The translations under genes were made by a program, and so were the position numbers. This document shows, piece after piece, positions 16,104 through 23,384 of a stretch of 35,919 nucleotides of DNA. The stretch spans positions 1 to 35,919 of the forward strand of contig JBILGT010000013.1 of assembly GCA_044350895.1 (NCBI GenBank), written 5' to 3'. Source of the DNA: OMIS01 sp044350895. Its GTDB lineage: Bacteria > Patescibacteriota > Microgenomatia > UBA1400 > PJMF01. Under the pieces are notes generated by a model. That model was not told where the DNA came from, ran no database searches, and worked only from the letters and a program-made list of their open reading frames with translations. Within the stretch, counting starts at the first letter, position 1, and the number at the start of each line of letters is the position of its first letter.

Positions 16104-16361
16104 ATGTCACACGTCAAAGCATCAGGTTCAGTCCGACAACATCCACAAAGTAGACGCCATGGAAAACGCCTTGGTATCAAGTTATCTGGTGGATCTGTTA
16201 CCAAACCTGGAATGATCATTCTTCGCCAACGTGGTGCCAAATACAAAGCTGGCAAAAACGTCGGTATGGGTAAAGATCACACTATCTTTTCACTCATTGA
16301 AGGTACCGTTGCTTTCGGCAAACGCTTTGGTCGCACCGTTGTTAACGTTGTTACTCAATAA
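16104..16361 (+). CDS. rpmA: 50S ribosomal protein L27
   Basis: An 85-residue L27. Its N-terminal arm (SHVKASGSVRQHPQSRRHGKRLG) reaches the peptidyl-transferase centre in other bacteria and is followed by GIKLSGGSVTKPGMIILRQRG and GKNVGMGKDHTIFSL. The arm lacks the KKAGGS-type spelling but keeps the K-x-x-GS-x-R pattern. No cleavable N-terminal extension (as in Firmicutes) is present. The ATG lies 3 nt after the methyltransferase stop and has no ribosome binding site, so translation is probably coupled. Confidence 0.95.
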   Translation: MSHVKASGSVRQHPQSRRHGKRLGIKLSGGSVTKPGMIILRQRGAKYKAGKNVGMGKDHTIFSLIEGTVAFGKRFGRTVVNVVTQ

Positions 16362-16390
16362 TCTTCAGTTTTTTTGTTTAATTACTTTGC

Positions 16391-16396
16391 TATACT
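16391..16396 (+). promoter_or_regulatory. Extended -10 of the 16403 gene
   Basis: TTGCTATACT (TGn extended -10) ends 6 nt before the ATG at 16403; no clear -35. Confidence 0.5.
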
Positions 16397-16402
16397 GTTT
16401 TC

Positions 16403-16924
16403 ATGGCAGAAACTCAACCTACTAATGTTCATGATCGTACTCAAAAAGTAAGATATGTACATCCTCCACGCATTGATGGAGATGGAAAAATTACACCCGC
16501 AGTTGTAATGACTGAAGCCAACCCGGCACCACATTATATGGATGTAGATGGAGCTGAGTCGGATATTACAGAAATGTACCCAGATGTTGAAATAAACGTC
16601 ACTAGTGCTGAAGAGAATATTGATGCAATTTTAGAGAAACTCAAGCTCAACAATACATCAGATGTACCAATCCCTGTGTTCCTGCTACTCAAAGATTTGG
16701 TGTTCAGCATTCTCACGGAACCTTTTGCAAGCCAAGCATATGAAGTTAAAATTTTGCATATTCTCGAGTTATTGCAGGTGAGAGCCAATAAAACTGTATT
16801 GAGTGAAGAGTCAAGTTCAGGTACTGTTGAGTACCCCATTGCAGATATTGTCCAAAGCATCAAAGCTTTCCAAGCATTGGGAAGAGAATTCCTATTTTTA
16901 AAGCTGCTCCTGACACGTCGATAA
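16403..16924 (+). CDS. Hypothetical acidic protein
   Basis: A 173-residue soluble protein. The N-terminal ~65 residues are polar and probably disordered (MAETQPTNVHDRTQK; DVDGAESDITEMYPD). From about residue 70 to the end it is helical (ENIDAILEKLKLNN; IPVFLLLKDLVFSILTEPFASQAYEVKILHILELL) and ends with FLFLKLLLTRR. There is no signal peptide. I do not recognise a family. It sits alone between rpmA and parB, with its own leaderless-type promoter. Confidence 0.7.
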   Translation: MAETQPTNVHDRTQKVRYVHPPRIDGDGKITPAVVMTEANPAPHYMDVDGAESDITEMYPDVEINVTSAEENIDAILEKLKLNNTSDVPIPVFLLLKDLVFSILTEPFASQAYEVKILHILELLQVRANKTVLSEESSSGTVEYPIADIVQSIKAFQALGREFLFLKLLLTRR

Positions 16925-16974
16925 ATGAACTCATACTAGAAAATTATATCTAAATAGTGTAGTTTTCACAGTGT

Positions 16975-17808
16975 ATGGCAAATCAATCAATTCAACAATT
17001 TTCAGTAGATGTTCTGCAACCCAATCCATTTCAACCCCGGGACAAAATCAAAAAAGAAGATATAGAAGAACTTGCTGATTCAATCAGAAAGTTTGGTGTC
17101 CTTGAGCCACTCGTTGTCGCGGAAACTCCTGCTGGTTATCAAATTATTGCTGGAGAGCGACGCTGGAGAGCCTCACAAATGGCTGGTCTCAAAGAAGTCC
17201 CGGTTATCGTCAAAAAAACCACGCCCAAGGAAATGCTCGAACTGGCAATCATTGAGAATGTCCAGAGAAGTGACCTCGGACCTCTCGAGCGTGCACAAGC
17301 CTTTCAACAACTCATTCGAGACTTTAGCCTTACTGTAGCTGACGTTGCTGAGCGCATTAGTAAATCGGCTGCATATGTAAGTAACTGTCTCAAACTCCTC
17401 AAACTTCCTGATGCCATTAAAGATGGTTTGGCTGGTGGTATGATTTCTGAAGGCCATGCCCGTGCCATTTTTGGTATTGAAGATGACAGTGCAATGATCA
17501 GTATCTACAAGCAAATTTTGCGAGAAAGTGCTTCCGTACGCCGTGCAGAAGAGCTAGCACGCAACTATAAACAGCAAACTTCAACTTCACCAATGGTACG
17601 ACTGCGTCCAAGTACCACCAAAGCAAGTGATCCTGTCATTCAAGCTTGGGAGTCTAGACTGAAAGAATTGCTCAAGAGTAAATCTGAAGTAAAACTGACT
17701 CGTTCTCAAAGAACCACCCGAATTGTAATTACCTTAGTCGGCGACCCACAAGATACTCAGAAAGATCTTGAAAAGATAATTTCATTCTCAGAGAAAAAGA
17801 CGAGTTAA
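16975..17808 (+). CDS. parB: ParB/Spo0J chromosome-partitioning CTPase
   Basis: A 277-residue ParB. The N-terminal CTP-binding domain has NPFQPR, GERRWRA and ENVQRSDLGPLERA (canonical ENVQRxDL-PxE). The middle helix-turn-helix domain (VADVAERISKSAAYVSNCLKLL ... ISEGHARAI) would bind parS, and a C-terminal dimerisation segment follows. Length is typical of chromosomal ParB (about 280). parA is not next to it, and I see no perfect parS palindrome in the window. Upstream only a weak TAGTTT near the start is visible. It converges on lepB with a 15-nt gap. Confidence 0.93.
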   Translation: MANQSIQQFSVDVLQPNPFQPRDKIKKEDIEELADSIRKFGVLEPLVVAETPAGYQIIAGERRWRASQMAGLKEVPVIVKKTTPKEMLELAIIENVQRSDLGPLERAQAFQQLIRDFSLTVADVAERISKSAAYVSNCLKLLKLPDAIKDGLAGGMISEGHARAIFGIEDDSAMISIYKQILRESASVRRAEELARNYKQQTSTSPMVRLRPSTTKASDPVIQAWESRLKELLKSKSEVKLTRSQRTTRIVITLVGDPQDTQKDLEKIISFSEKKTS

Positions 17809-17823
17809 AAAAACTTCAGGAAT

Positions 17824-18402
17824 CTAATAAGAAGCGTGTTGCAACACTTGGATACTTTTTGCTGGCCAGTAGCGGAAAAACGCACGTCCCACAATATCAT
17901 CTCGGGTGATTGGACCCCAAGCACGTGAGTCACTTGAGTGCATTCTATTATCTCCAACCACAAAATATTGATCTTGACCCAGAGTCACGACTCTATCGCG
18001 GGTGTAATTTCCTGGAAGTGTCATCACGTCATCAGCAATATATGGCTCTTCAAGTTGTACACCATTAACACTTATTCCATTATTCTTGAGTTCCACAGTA
18101 TCGCCTGGTAAACCAATCATGCGTTTGATAAAGTCACACCCAGTACCGGTAGGACAGTTGGCTGCCTCTGGAGCATGAATAACTACGATATCGCCACGTT
18201 CTGGTTTTCCCACTTTATAACTAATTTTATCAGTCAGCACATAGTCATAATTCATTAACGTTGGTTCCATCGACTGACCACTCACTTGATGAGGTTGCAT
18301 GAAAAATAAGTAGATAACTAGAAAAAGTGATATTCCAATTACCAGTGTTTCCACTAGATCTAAAAAGAATGAACTAACTGAGGATATGATAGGTATTGCC
18401 AT
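17824..18402 (-). CDS. lepB: Signal peptidase I
   Basis: A 192-residue type I signal peptidase. The N-terminal membrane helix (about 15-35) is followed by SGQSMEPTL with catalytic Ser44, then DFIKRMIGLPGD with general-base Lys93, and GDNRMHSSDSRAWGPI near the C-terminus. It removes signal peptides from exported proteins such as the surface proteins in this window. I chose the ATG at 18402. A longer frame back to 18507 is open, but TTGAAA-17 bp-CATACT lies inside it and ends 10 nt before 18402, and the shorter form places the membrane helix at the N-terminus as usual. Confidence 0.93.
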   Translation of the reverse strand: MAIPIISSVSSFFLDLVETLVIGISLFLVIYLFFMQPHQVSGQSMEPTLMNYDYVLTDKISYKVGKPERGDIVVIHAPEAANCPTGTGCDFIKRMIGLPGDTVELKNNGISVNGVQLEEPYIADDVMTLPGNYTRDRVVTLGQDQYFVVGDNRMHSSDSRAWGPITRDDIVGRAFFRYWPAKSIQVLQHASY

Positions 18403-18412
18403 GACATTTTGT

Positions 18413-18441
18413 AGTATGCGGTTTCGCCCTTTGAGTTTCAA
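18413..18441 (-). promoter_or_regulatory. Promoter of lepB
   Basis: On the minus strand TTGAAA (18436-18441) and CATACT (18413-18418) are exactly 17 bp apart. The -10 ends 10 nt before the ATG. Its -35 box shares base 18436 with the -35 of the divergent flippase promoter. Confidence 0.6.
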
Positions 18442-18459
18442 GGAGTAAATGGTCATAAT
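18431..18459 (+). promoter_or_regulatory. Promoter of the polysaccharide operon
   Basis: TTGAGT (18431-18436) and CATAAT (18454-18459) are exactly 17 bp apart and end 6 nt before the ATG at 18466. The arrangement is back-to-back with the lepB promoter, so the two polymerases would compete for overlapping -35 DNA. Confidence 0.6.
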
Positions 18460-18465
18460 AGGGTA

Positions 18466-19686
18466 ATGGGTTACACAAAAGATACAGTCGCGGGTTTTAG
18501 TTGGCAAAGCATGTTTATTGTCGGATCAACTGCAGTAACTGCATTGAAGCTCGTTGTTTTGGCTCGACTTCTCACACCGCATGATTTTGGGATTTTTTCA
18601 CTGGTTGCGATTGCGCTTGGAATTACAGAAGCTATAACTCAAACTGGCATCAACGTAACAATCATTCAGTCCAAAGAAAGCATCAACTATTTTCTCAATA
18701 CTGCCTGGGTGATCGCAATTTTTAGAGGTTTTGTAATTGCTATTCTCGTCAGTATTCTTGGATTACTGATGAGCTGGTTCTACAATGAGCCACAACTCAG
18801 TTTCTGGATTGCTATTGCTGCTGTAACTCCAATTATTAAAGGGTTTATCAATCCAGCTATTGTTTCATTTCACAAAAACTTACAGTTTTTCCGTGATAGT
18901 ACCTATCGATTTTCACTTATTCTTGTAGAGTCGGTGACAACAGCAATTTTTGCATACCTGACACACTCAGTCAGTGCTTTCGTAATTGGTATGATTGTCG
19001 CCGCAGTTTTTGAAGTCGCGATTTCATTTTTATTCTTTAGAACTCGGCCACGCTTTGAGTATGTGAAAAACAGAGCCAGTCAAATTTTTGTTAATGCACG
19101 CGGCCTCAGTATTGGTGCCTTGCTTTCGTATCTCAACGATAATCTTGATAACTTCTTGGTGGGGAAGTTACTTGGCGTTAATCAACTAGGTTTCTACCAG
19201 AATAGTTACTCATTAAGTCACAAACCCACCTTTGGTTTGGCACAAGCGCTGAGTCATAGTACCTTGCCGATTTTTAGCAAGTTTGCCAATAGTGTAGAAC
19301 GACTCAGACGAGCCTATTTCAGATCGATGGTTGGACTGACAATTTTACTGTTTGCAGTTGGCATACCATTTTTCTTTTTCCCAGAATTTATTGTTCAGTT
19401 GGTCCTTGGTGAGAAGTGGCTCGCTGTTGTACCAGCGATCCCATGGCTAGTGGCTGCAGGAATCTTGCATGGATTATCTAACCAAAGTTATACCGTTTTG
19501 ATTGCCAAACAGCAGTATTTTGCAATGAATGTTCATCGAACACTTGTGGTAGTAGCTTTTGTACCGCTGTTATACTATTTTGGGCAGCAGTATGGACTCT
19601 CTGGAGCAGCTGCATGTGTCTTCTTTGCACGGTTACTCAGCTTACCATTTATTGCAGGAAGCGTTTGGAGATCACTCAAATCATGA
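18466..19686 (+). CDS. Wzx/MOP-superfamily polysaccharide flippase
   Basis: A 406-residue protein with about 12 hydrophobic segments. The N-terminus (GFSWQSMFIVGSTAVTALKLVVLARLLTPHDFGIFSLV) is the typical polysaccharide_synt/WzxC opening. YLNDNLDNFLVGKLLGVNQLGFYQNSYSL is the other well-conserved stretch. The family moves lipid-linked oligosaccharides across the inner membrane. It is the first gene of a three-gene operon with a GT2 glycosyltransferase and a polymerase/ligase, so it probably exports a surface glycan. Its TGA overlaps the next ATG. Confidence 0.9.
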   Translation: MGYTKDTVAGFSWQSMFIVGSTAVTALKLVVLARLLTPHDFGIFSLVAIALGITEAITQTGINVTIIQSKESINYFLNTAWVIAIFRGFVIAILVSILGLLMSWFYNEPQLSFWIAIAAVTPIIKGFINPAIVSFHKNLQFFRDSTYRFSLILVESVTTAIFAYLTHSVSAFVIGMIVAAVFEVAISFLFFRTRPRFEYVKNRASQIFVNARGLSIGALLSYLNDNLDNFLVGKLLGVNQLGFYQNSYSLSHKPTFGLAQALSHSTLPIFSKFANSVERLRRAYFRSMVGLTILLFAVGIPFFFFPEFIVQLVLGEKWLAVVPAIPWLVAAGILHGLSNQSYTVLIAKQQYFAMNVHRTLVVVAFVPLLYYFGQQYGLSGAAACVFFARLLSLPFIAGSVWRSLKS

Positions 19687-20450
19687 TGAAACTTCCACTT
19701 ACCATTATTATTCTCACTAATCGAAACGATGATCGATTCATTGCAGCACTCAAAAGTGCTCAGGTGGCTGCCGAGGTACTGGTGATTGATAATCACAGTG
19801 GCAATGATTGGGGAACTTTACGTGAACGTTATTCACTCATTGCACTGGAAAAGCACGCACCGATTACAGACTATGCACAGGTGCGCAATGATGCAATCAA
19901 GAGAGCAAGCCATGAATGGGTGTTTTTTCTTGACAGTGATGAAGTACTGACAGCGGCTTCAATACCCGAACTTGCTCATATTTTGTCAGAAAATTCCTAT
20001 GATGGAGTCGTAATTAAACGTTCAGACGTTTTTCACGGTCGAAAACTTGAATTTGGTGAAGCTGGAAACCAGCCTATAGTTCGACTTGGTAAGAAACAAC
20101 TGATGAGTTTCACGGGAAATGTCCACGAAACTGCCCAAGTTTCAGGCAAAATGCTGGAGTCCAATATTGAGTTACTACACTACTCGCATCCCACAATTTC
20201 TGATTTTATTGGCAAAGTCTCAATCTATGCAGAACAAGTTGCTGCAGAGCGGACTTGCACTTGGCCACAATTACTAATAGAGTTACTATTTTTTCCACCA
20301 GCAAAGTTTTTTCACGGCTATATTCTGCAAGGTGGTAGTCAAGACGGATGGCATGGGTTAGTATATGCTGCCTGCATGAGTTTACACTCACTGATTGTTC
20401 GGATATATCTCTATGAAAAAACTTTTGCAACAGCTCGCACTGCTCGCTAA
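19683..20450 (+). CDS. GT2 family glycosyltransferase
   Basis: A 255-residue cytoplasmic GT-A glycosyltransferase. It starts with LTIIILTNRND and VLVIDNHSGN, carries the metal/nucleotide-sugar DxD motif as FFLDSDEV (84-88), and has QVRNDAIKRASHEW before it. This resembles the WaaE/KdtX-like (lipopolysaccharide core) subgroup. A HYSHPT motif lies near residue 177. The start ATG overlaps the flippase stop as ATGA; upstream starts inside the flippase are less likely. It would add a sugar to the lipid-linked glycan exported by the flippase. Donor and acceptor unknown. Confidence 0.88.
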   Translation: MMKLPLTIIILTNRNDDRFIAALKSAQVAAEVLVIDNHSGNDWGTLRERYSLIALEKHAPITDYAQVRNDAIKRASHEWVFFLDSDEVLTAASIPELAHILSENSYDGVVIKRSDVFHGRKLEFGEAGNQPIVRLGKKQLMSFTGNVHETAQVSGKMLESNIELLHYSHPTISDFIGKVSIYAEQVAAERTCTWPQLLIELLFFPPAKFFHGYILQGGSQDGWHGLVYAACMSLHSLIVRIYLYEKTFATARTAR

Positions 20451-21642
20451 ACAAGCGAAACTCTCTCAGCTCGAAACGTTTATAATTATTGCGCTATTTG
20501 CGTTTTTTCCACTTGGCCAGATCACACGTATTTCGTTGAGTCCAGGCTTAGCCATCTATTTTCACGATATTTTGATAGTACTGTGGTTAATTTTTAATCA
20601 CAAACACATTTTTACCACACAACTCACCACTCAAATACAAAAAATATCTGCCAAAACTGTGGCTATTCCACTTGTAACCGGGTGGATAGCTCTAGGAATG
20701 GTTGTAGCGATGCTCCGTTTTCAGGATGTAACTACTTTTCTATTTCTGGGACGAGTAGTACTGTATCTACTTTTCGCCTGGACATTTTGGGTTCGATTTG
20801 CTCAGGAATCTTTTATACGTCTCTCGCTTATGATCACTGGCAGTATGTATGCAGGATTTGCGATACTCCAGTATATTTTCTTGCCTGACACACGGTTTCT
20901 CACAGCATTTGGCTGGGATGAGCACTACTACAGAATGGTGGGGACGCTACTTGATCCAGCCTTCACAGGGATGTTGTTAATTTTCACGCTTATCACTGTT
21001 TATTCTCTCCAGAAACAACTGAGCAATTGGTGGAAATTAGTTCTACTACTCATACTGACAGCAGGTGTTGTCCTGACCTACTCTAGAGCAAGTTACATTG
21101 CGCTCATTGTTTCTCTAGTTCTTCTTGCTATCACCGAAATGTTTAAAAAGTTTCCGACGAGAAAACAAGTGCTTATTGCGACTGCAGTCATTGTTTTGGT
21201 CTGTCTCACATACTACAGTGCACCAAAGCCCGGTGGTGATGGAGTTAATCTTCTGCGTACGACAAGTATTTCAGCACGTCTTTCTTCAGCTTCACAGGCA
21301 CTCACAACATTATCTGGATACGAATGGGTACTCGGAAGAGGTTTATTTAGTAAATCAGCAACGGCAGTTCCTTCAGAACTGCAAATAATCCAAACACATG
21401 CACGCATGCCAGATAATATTTTTGTAACTCTCCTGACTCAAACAGGAATTGTGGGATTACTACTTGGTAGTTATTTAATGGTGAGATGTATCAGTTATTT
21501 TTGGAAAGTGGATAGATATGTTGCGATTGCCTTGGTTGCAGTTTTGCTGCATAGCCAGTTTAATAATTCGCTCTTACAACCATTTGTATTGCTGTATCTG
21601 CTACTTTTTATTGCCAGTTCAAGGATTAGGAATTTAATTTAA
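20413..21642 (+). CDS. O-antigen ligase/Wzy-like membrane protein
   Basis: A 409-residue polytopic protein starting MKKLLQQLAL inside the last 38 nt of the glycosyltransferase gene. About ten hydrophobic segments surround conserved Wzy/WaaL features: TLLDPAFTGM, VVLTYSRASYIAL in the C-terminal half, a large loop with RLSSASQAL and VLGRGLFS, and DNIFVTLLTQTGIVGLL. Such proteins polymerise or ligate lipid-linked glycans at the outer face of the membrane. It completes the flippase-transferase-polymerase set. Polymerase and ligase cannot be told apart from sequence alone. The 3' end overlaps the convergent gene by 17 nt. Confidence 0.85.
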   Translation: MKKLLQQLALLAKQAKLSQLETFIIIALFAFFPLGQITRISLSPGLAIYFHDILIVLWLIFNHKHIFTTQLTTQIQKISAKTVAIPLVTGWIALGMVVAMLRFQDVTTFLFLGRVVLYLLFAWTFWVRFAQESFIRLSLMITGSMYAGFAILQYIFLPDTRFLTAFGWDEHYYRMVGTLLDPAFTGMLLIFTLITVYSLQKQLSNWWKLVLLLILTAGVVLTYSRASYIALIVSLVLLAITEMFKKFPTRKQVLIATAVIVLVCLTYYSAPKPGGDGVNLLRTTSISARLSSASQALTTLSGYEWVLGRGLFSKSATAVPSELQIIQTHARMPDNIFVTLLTQTGIVGLLLGSYLMVRCISYFWKVDRYVAIALVAVLLHSQFNNSLLQPFVLLYLLLFIASSRIRNLI

Positions 21643-22423
21643 CTTTTCGTTCAATCTCTGTTTTATTGCCAGCCTCATCAACGACTTTAATTTTAAGAAC
21701 ATTTTCTCCTGTATTGAGAGAAAATGTGGTGGAGAACGTACCATCCGCCTTGGGCAAGAAAAACCTGTCATTCAAATAAATCTTGGCAGTAGGTTCAGTT
21801 TTACCTGATACTGTGATCAGTTTGCTTTTGAAGTCATATTCTTGATTATCTTTTGGTTCAGACACTTCGAGATCTGGATTTTTTGCATCCATGAGAGTCT
21901 TATATTCCTTACTAGTCGAGGATTCATTACCTTTTTCATCAACACTGTACACAGTGAAACTATTTTCTCCTTCAGTAAGTGGGACTGTTGCCGAGAAAGC
22001 ACCGTCATCACCAGAAGTAACTTCTGGACCTGGTGTCCCATTTATTATCACAATGTTTTTAATACCTGGCTGACTAATTCCTTGAATCGCAAGTTCAGCA
22101 CTAAAGGTAGCGGTTACGGGAGCAACCAAGACTGGCGCCTGTAAAATCATCGCTTCTTCTTCTGGAAGTGGATTAGTATTCAGAACTGAATTGATAATCT
22201 TAATAAAATTGGGTAGAACAAAAAATAAAAAGCCTAAGAATAGTGCTATTCCACCAACAATAAACCATACTGTTTGTTTGAGTAATTTTTTCTGTTCTTT
22301 TTTGAGTAGTCTCGAGGTAACACGTTCTGTTTGTGGCATAACATCACCAGGCTTATCTATTGTTAGCGGTTCAGCCGCCTCTTCAGTTTCTGCTGGTATT
22401 TTAGATTGTACACTATTTTCCAT
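21626..22423 (-). CDS. Membrane-anchored protein with two Ig-like beta domains
   Basis: A 265-residue protein. A charged cytoplasmic N-terminus (1-45) is followed by one membrane helix (about 51-75, VWFIVGGIALFLGFLFFVLP). Then come two bacterial Ig-like/glucodextranase-B-like domains. The first spans about 95-170 (IQGISQPGIKNIVIING ... GENSFTVYSVDEKGNES) and the second about 180-263 (ITVSGKTEPTAKIYLND ... GENVLKIKVVDEAGNKTE). The repeated GEN-x-(F/L) and DE-GN motifs show that the domains are duplicates. It probably displays an adhesive or structural stalk outside. No clear promoter is seen. Confidence 0.8.
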   Translation of the reverse strand: MENSVQSKIPAETEEAAEPLTIDKPGDVMPQTERVTSRLLKKEQKKLLKQTVWFIVGGIALFLGFLFFVLPNFIKIINSVLNTNPLPEEEAMILQAPVLVAPVTATFSAELAIQGISQPGIKNIVIINGTPGPEVTSGDDGAFSATVPLTEGENSFTVYSVDEKGNESSTSKEYKTLMDAKNPDLEVSEPKDNQEYDFKSKLITVSGKTEPTAKIYLNDRFFLPKADGTFSTTFSLNTGENVLKIKVVDEAGNKTEIERKVKLNS

Positions 22424-22475
22424 GGAATATTTTCAATACTATCCCTATTCAGCAATAAATACCAGTGTTTTATTG

Positions 22476-22548
22476 AGCCAGGAAGGGGATTCGAACCCCT
22501 GACCTACGGTTTACGATACCGCCGCTCTACCAGCTGAGCTATCCCGGC
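22476..22548 (-). tRNA. tRNA-Thr (anticodon CGT)
   Basis: The minus strand folds as a full cloverleaf. The acceptor stem is GCCGGGA/TCCTGGC with one G-U pair, the D stem GCTC/GAGC, the anticodon stem GCGGT/ACCGT with loop ATCGTAA, and the T arm AGGGG-TTCGAAT-CCCCT. The anticodon CGU reads ACG. The 3' CCA is not encoded (discriminator T followed by CA). Confidence 0.95.
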
Positions 22549-22563
22549 ACACTTGCGGTGCTG

Positions 22564-22589
22564 ATTATACAAAAGATTGGTTGTATAGT
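22564..22589. promoter_or_regulatory. Divergent -10 boxes for tRNA-Thr and the HD hydrolase
   Basis: On the minus strand TATAAT (22564-22569) ends 15 nt before the tRNA-Thr 5' end. On the plus strand TATAGT (22584-22589) ends 10 nt before the ATG at 22600. Both are preceded by TTG directly. The two promoters face away from each other with their cores interleaved in 26 bp. Confidence 0.5.
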
Positions 22590-22599
22590 ACACGCTGTT

Positions 22600-23268
22600 A
22601 TGGCAGAAACACTGAGCGAGTTTCTTATCCAACCTGACGGATATCAAGATGTTGAGCTAATTCAGGACTTTCTTGTTTGGCAGCTCCAAAAAATTGCCCC
22701 AGATGTTCAGTCCGAACGCGGTGTACAGCTACTTTCGCTGCTTGCTCGCCAACTCTACCCACCAACAGACCGTGACCATGGCTGGCCACACATTGCTGCG
22801 GTACAGTTTCACTTGTCAGAGATTGTTCGTCAGCATGCTATTACTGAAGCTGACTACTATGCCTTACAGTTTGGTGCTGTACTCCATGATTCAGTTCGCT
22901 ATAACCACTATAGTCCCGCAGTTGCATCCGCTATTTTTACTGAAAAGCTGCTTGCTCCCTATGTCACCCCCGCAGTTTTGGAACTTACCCTGCATGCCAT
23001 CATCCAACACAGCTCAGGAAAAGACGCGCGTTATAAACCGACGCGTGTTACACAACTTTTATATGACGCTGATAAGGCTGATACCAATAGAGTTCGCTGG
23101 TCACAATGGGGATTGGATCCAAACAGATACGTGCTGTGCGGTATTGAAGGTGAATATGCGGTGTATCTTGATCTAGTACTGGGAACACTTTCTACAGTGT
23201 ATACCTATGATATTTTGCGTCGGAGATACATTGAGCTTGAGTATCTGAAGAACGTATCTCAAATTTAG
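22600..23268 (+). CDS. HD-domain phosphohydrolase
   Basis: A 222-residue soluble protein with an HD metal-binding fold: DHGWPH (His64), LHD (His96-Asp97), a helix with HAIIQHSS (His132, His137) and YDADKAD (Asp156). These are the usual H...HD...D ligands for metal-dependent phosphohydrolases acting on nucleotides or cyclic nucleotides; the substrate is not predictable. I chose the ATG at 22600 rather than a GTG at 22558 because the -10 box lies between them. The stop is only 2 nt from the tRNA-Gly gene on the other strand. Confidence 0.85.
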   Translation: MAETLSEFLIQPDGYQDVELIQDFLVWQLQKIAPDVQSERGVQLLSLLARQLYPPTDRDHGWPHIAAVQFHLSEIVRQHAITEADYYALQFGAVLHDSVRYNHYSPAVASAIFTEKLLAPYVTPAVLELTLHAIIQHSSGKDARYKPTRVTQLLYDADKADTNRVRWSQWGLDPNRYVLCGIEGEYAVYLDLVLGTLSTVYTYDILRRRYIELEYLKNVSQI

Positions 23269-23270
23269 TG

Positions 23271-23341
23271 AGCGGGATACGGGAATCGGACCCGCTTCTC
23301 CACCTTGGGAAGGTGGCATACTACCAGTGTACTAATCCCGC
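23271..23341 (-). tRNA. tRNA-Gly (anticodon CCC)
   Basis: Minus-strand cloverleaf with acceptor GCGGGAT/ATCCCGC, anticodon stem CCACC/GGTGG, loop TTCCCAA (anticodon CCC, reads GGG) and T arm GCGGG-TCCGATT-CCCGT. Length is 71 nt. CCA is not encoded. A TGATACAAT extended -10 (23356-23361 on the plus coordinates) lies 14 nt upstream. Confidence 0.95.
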
Positions 23342-23355
23342 AGTTAGCAGTTTCG

Positions 23356-23361
23356 ATTGTA
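23356..23361 (-). promoter_or_regulatory. Extended -10 of tRNA-Gly
   Basis: TGATACAAT on the minus strand with a weak TTCACT 16 bp upstream. It lies between the stop of the LysM gene (23385) and the tRNA, so the tRNA need not depend on read-through. Confidence 0.45.
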
Positions 23362-23384
23362 TCAAATACTACGAGATAGTGAAG

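Noticed and set aside
16900..18500. parS or replication origin near parB
   Set aside because: I saw no TGTTTCACGTGAAACA-like palindrome and no cluster of DnaA boxes; parB alone does not mark the origin.
17824..18507. 35 extra N-terminal residues on signal peptidase
   Set aside because: The extension contains the lepB promoter and overlaps the flippase start; the shorter protein has normal length and topology.
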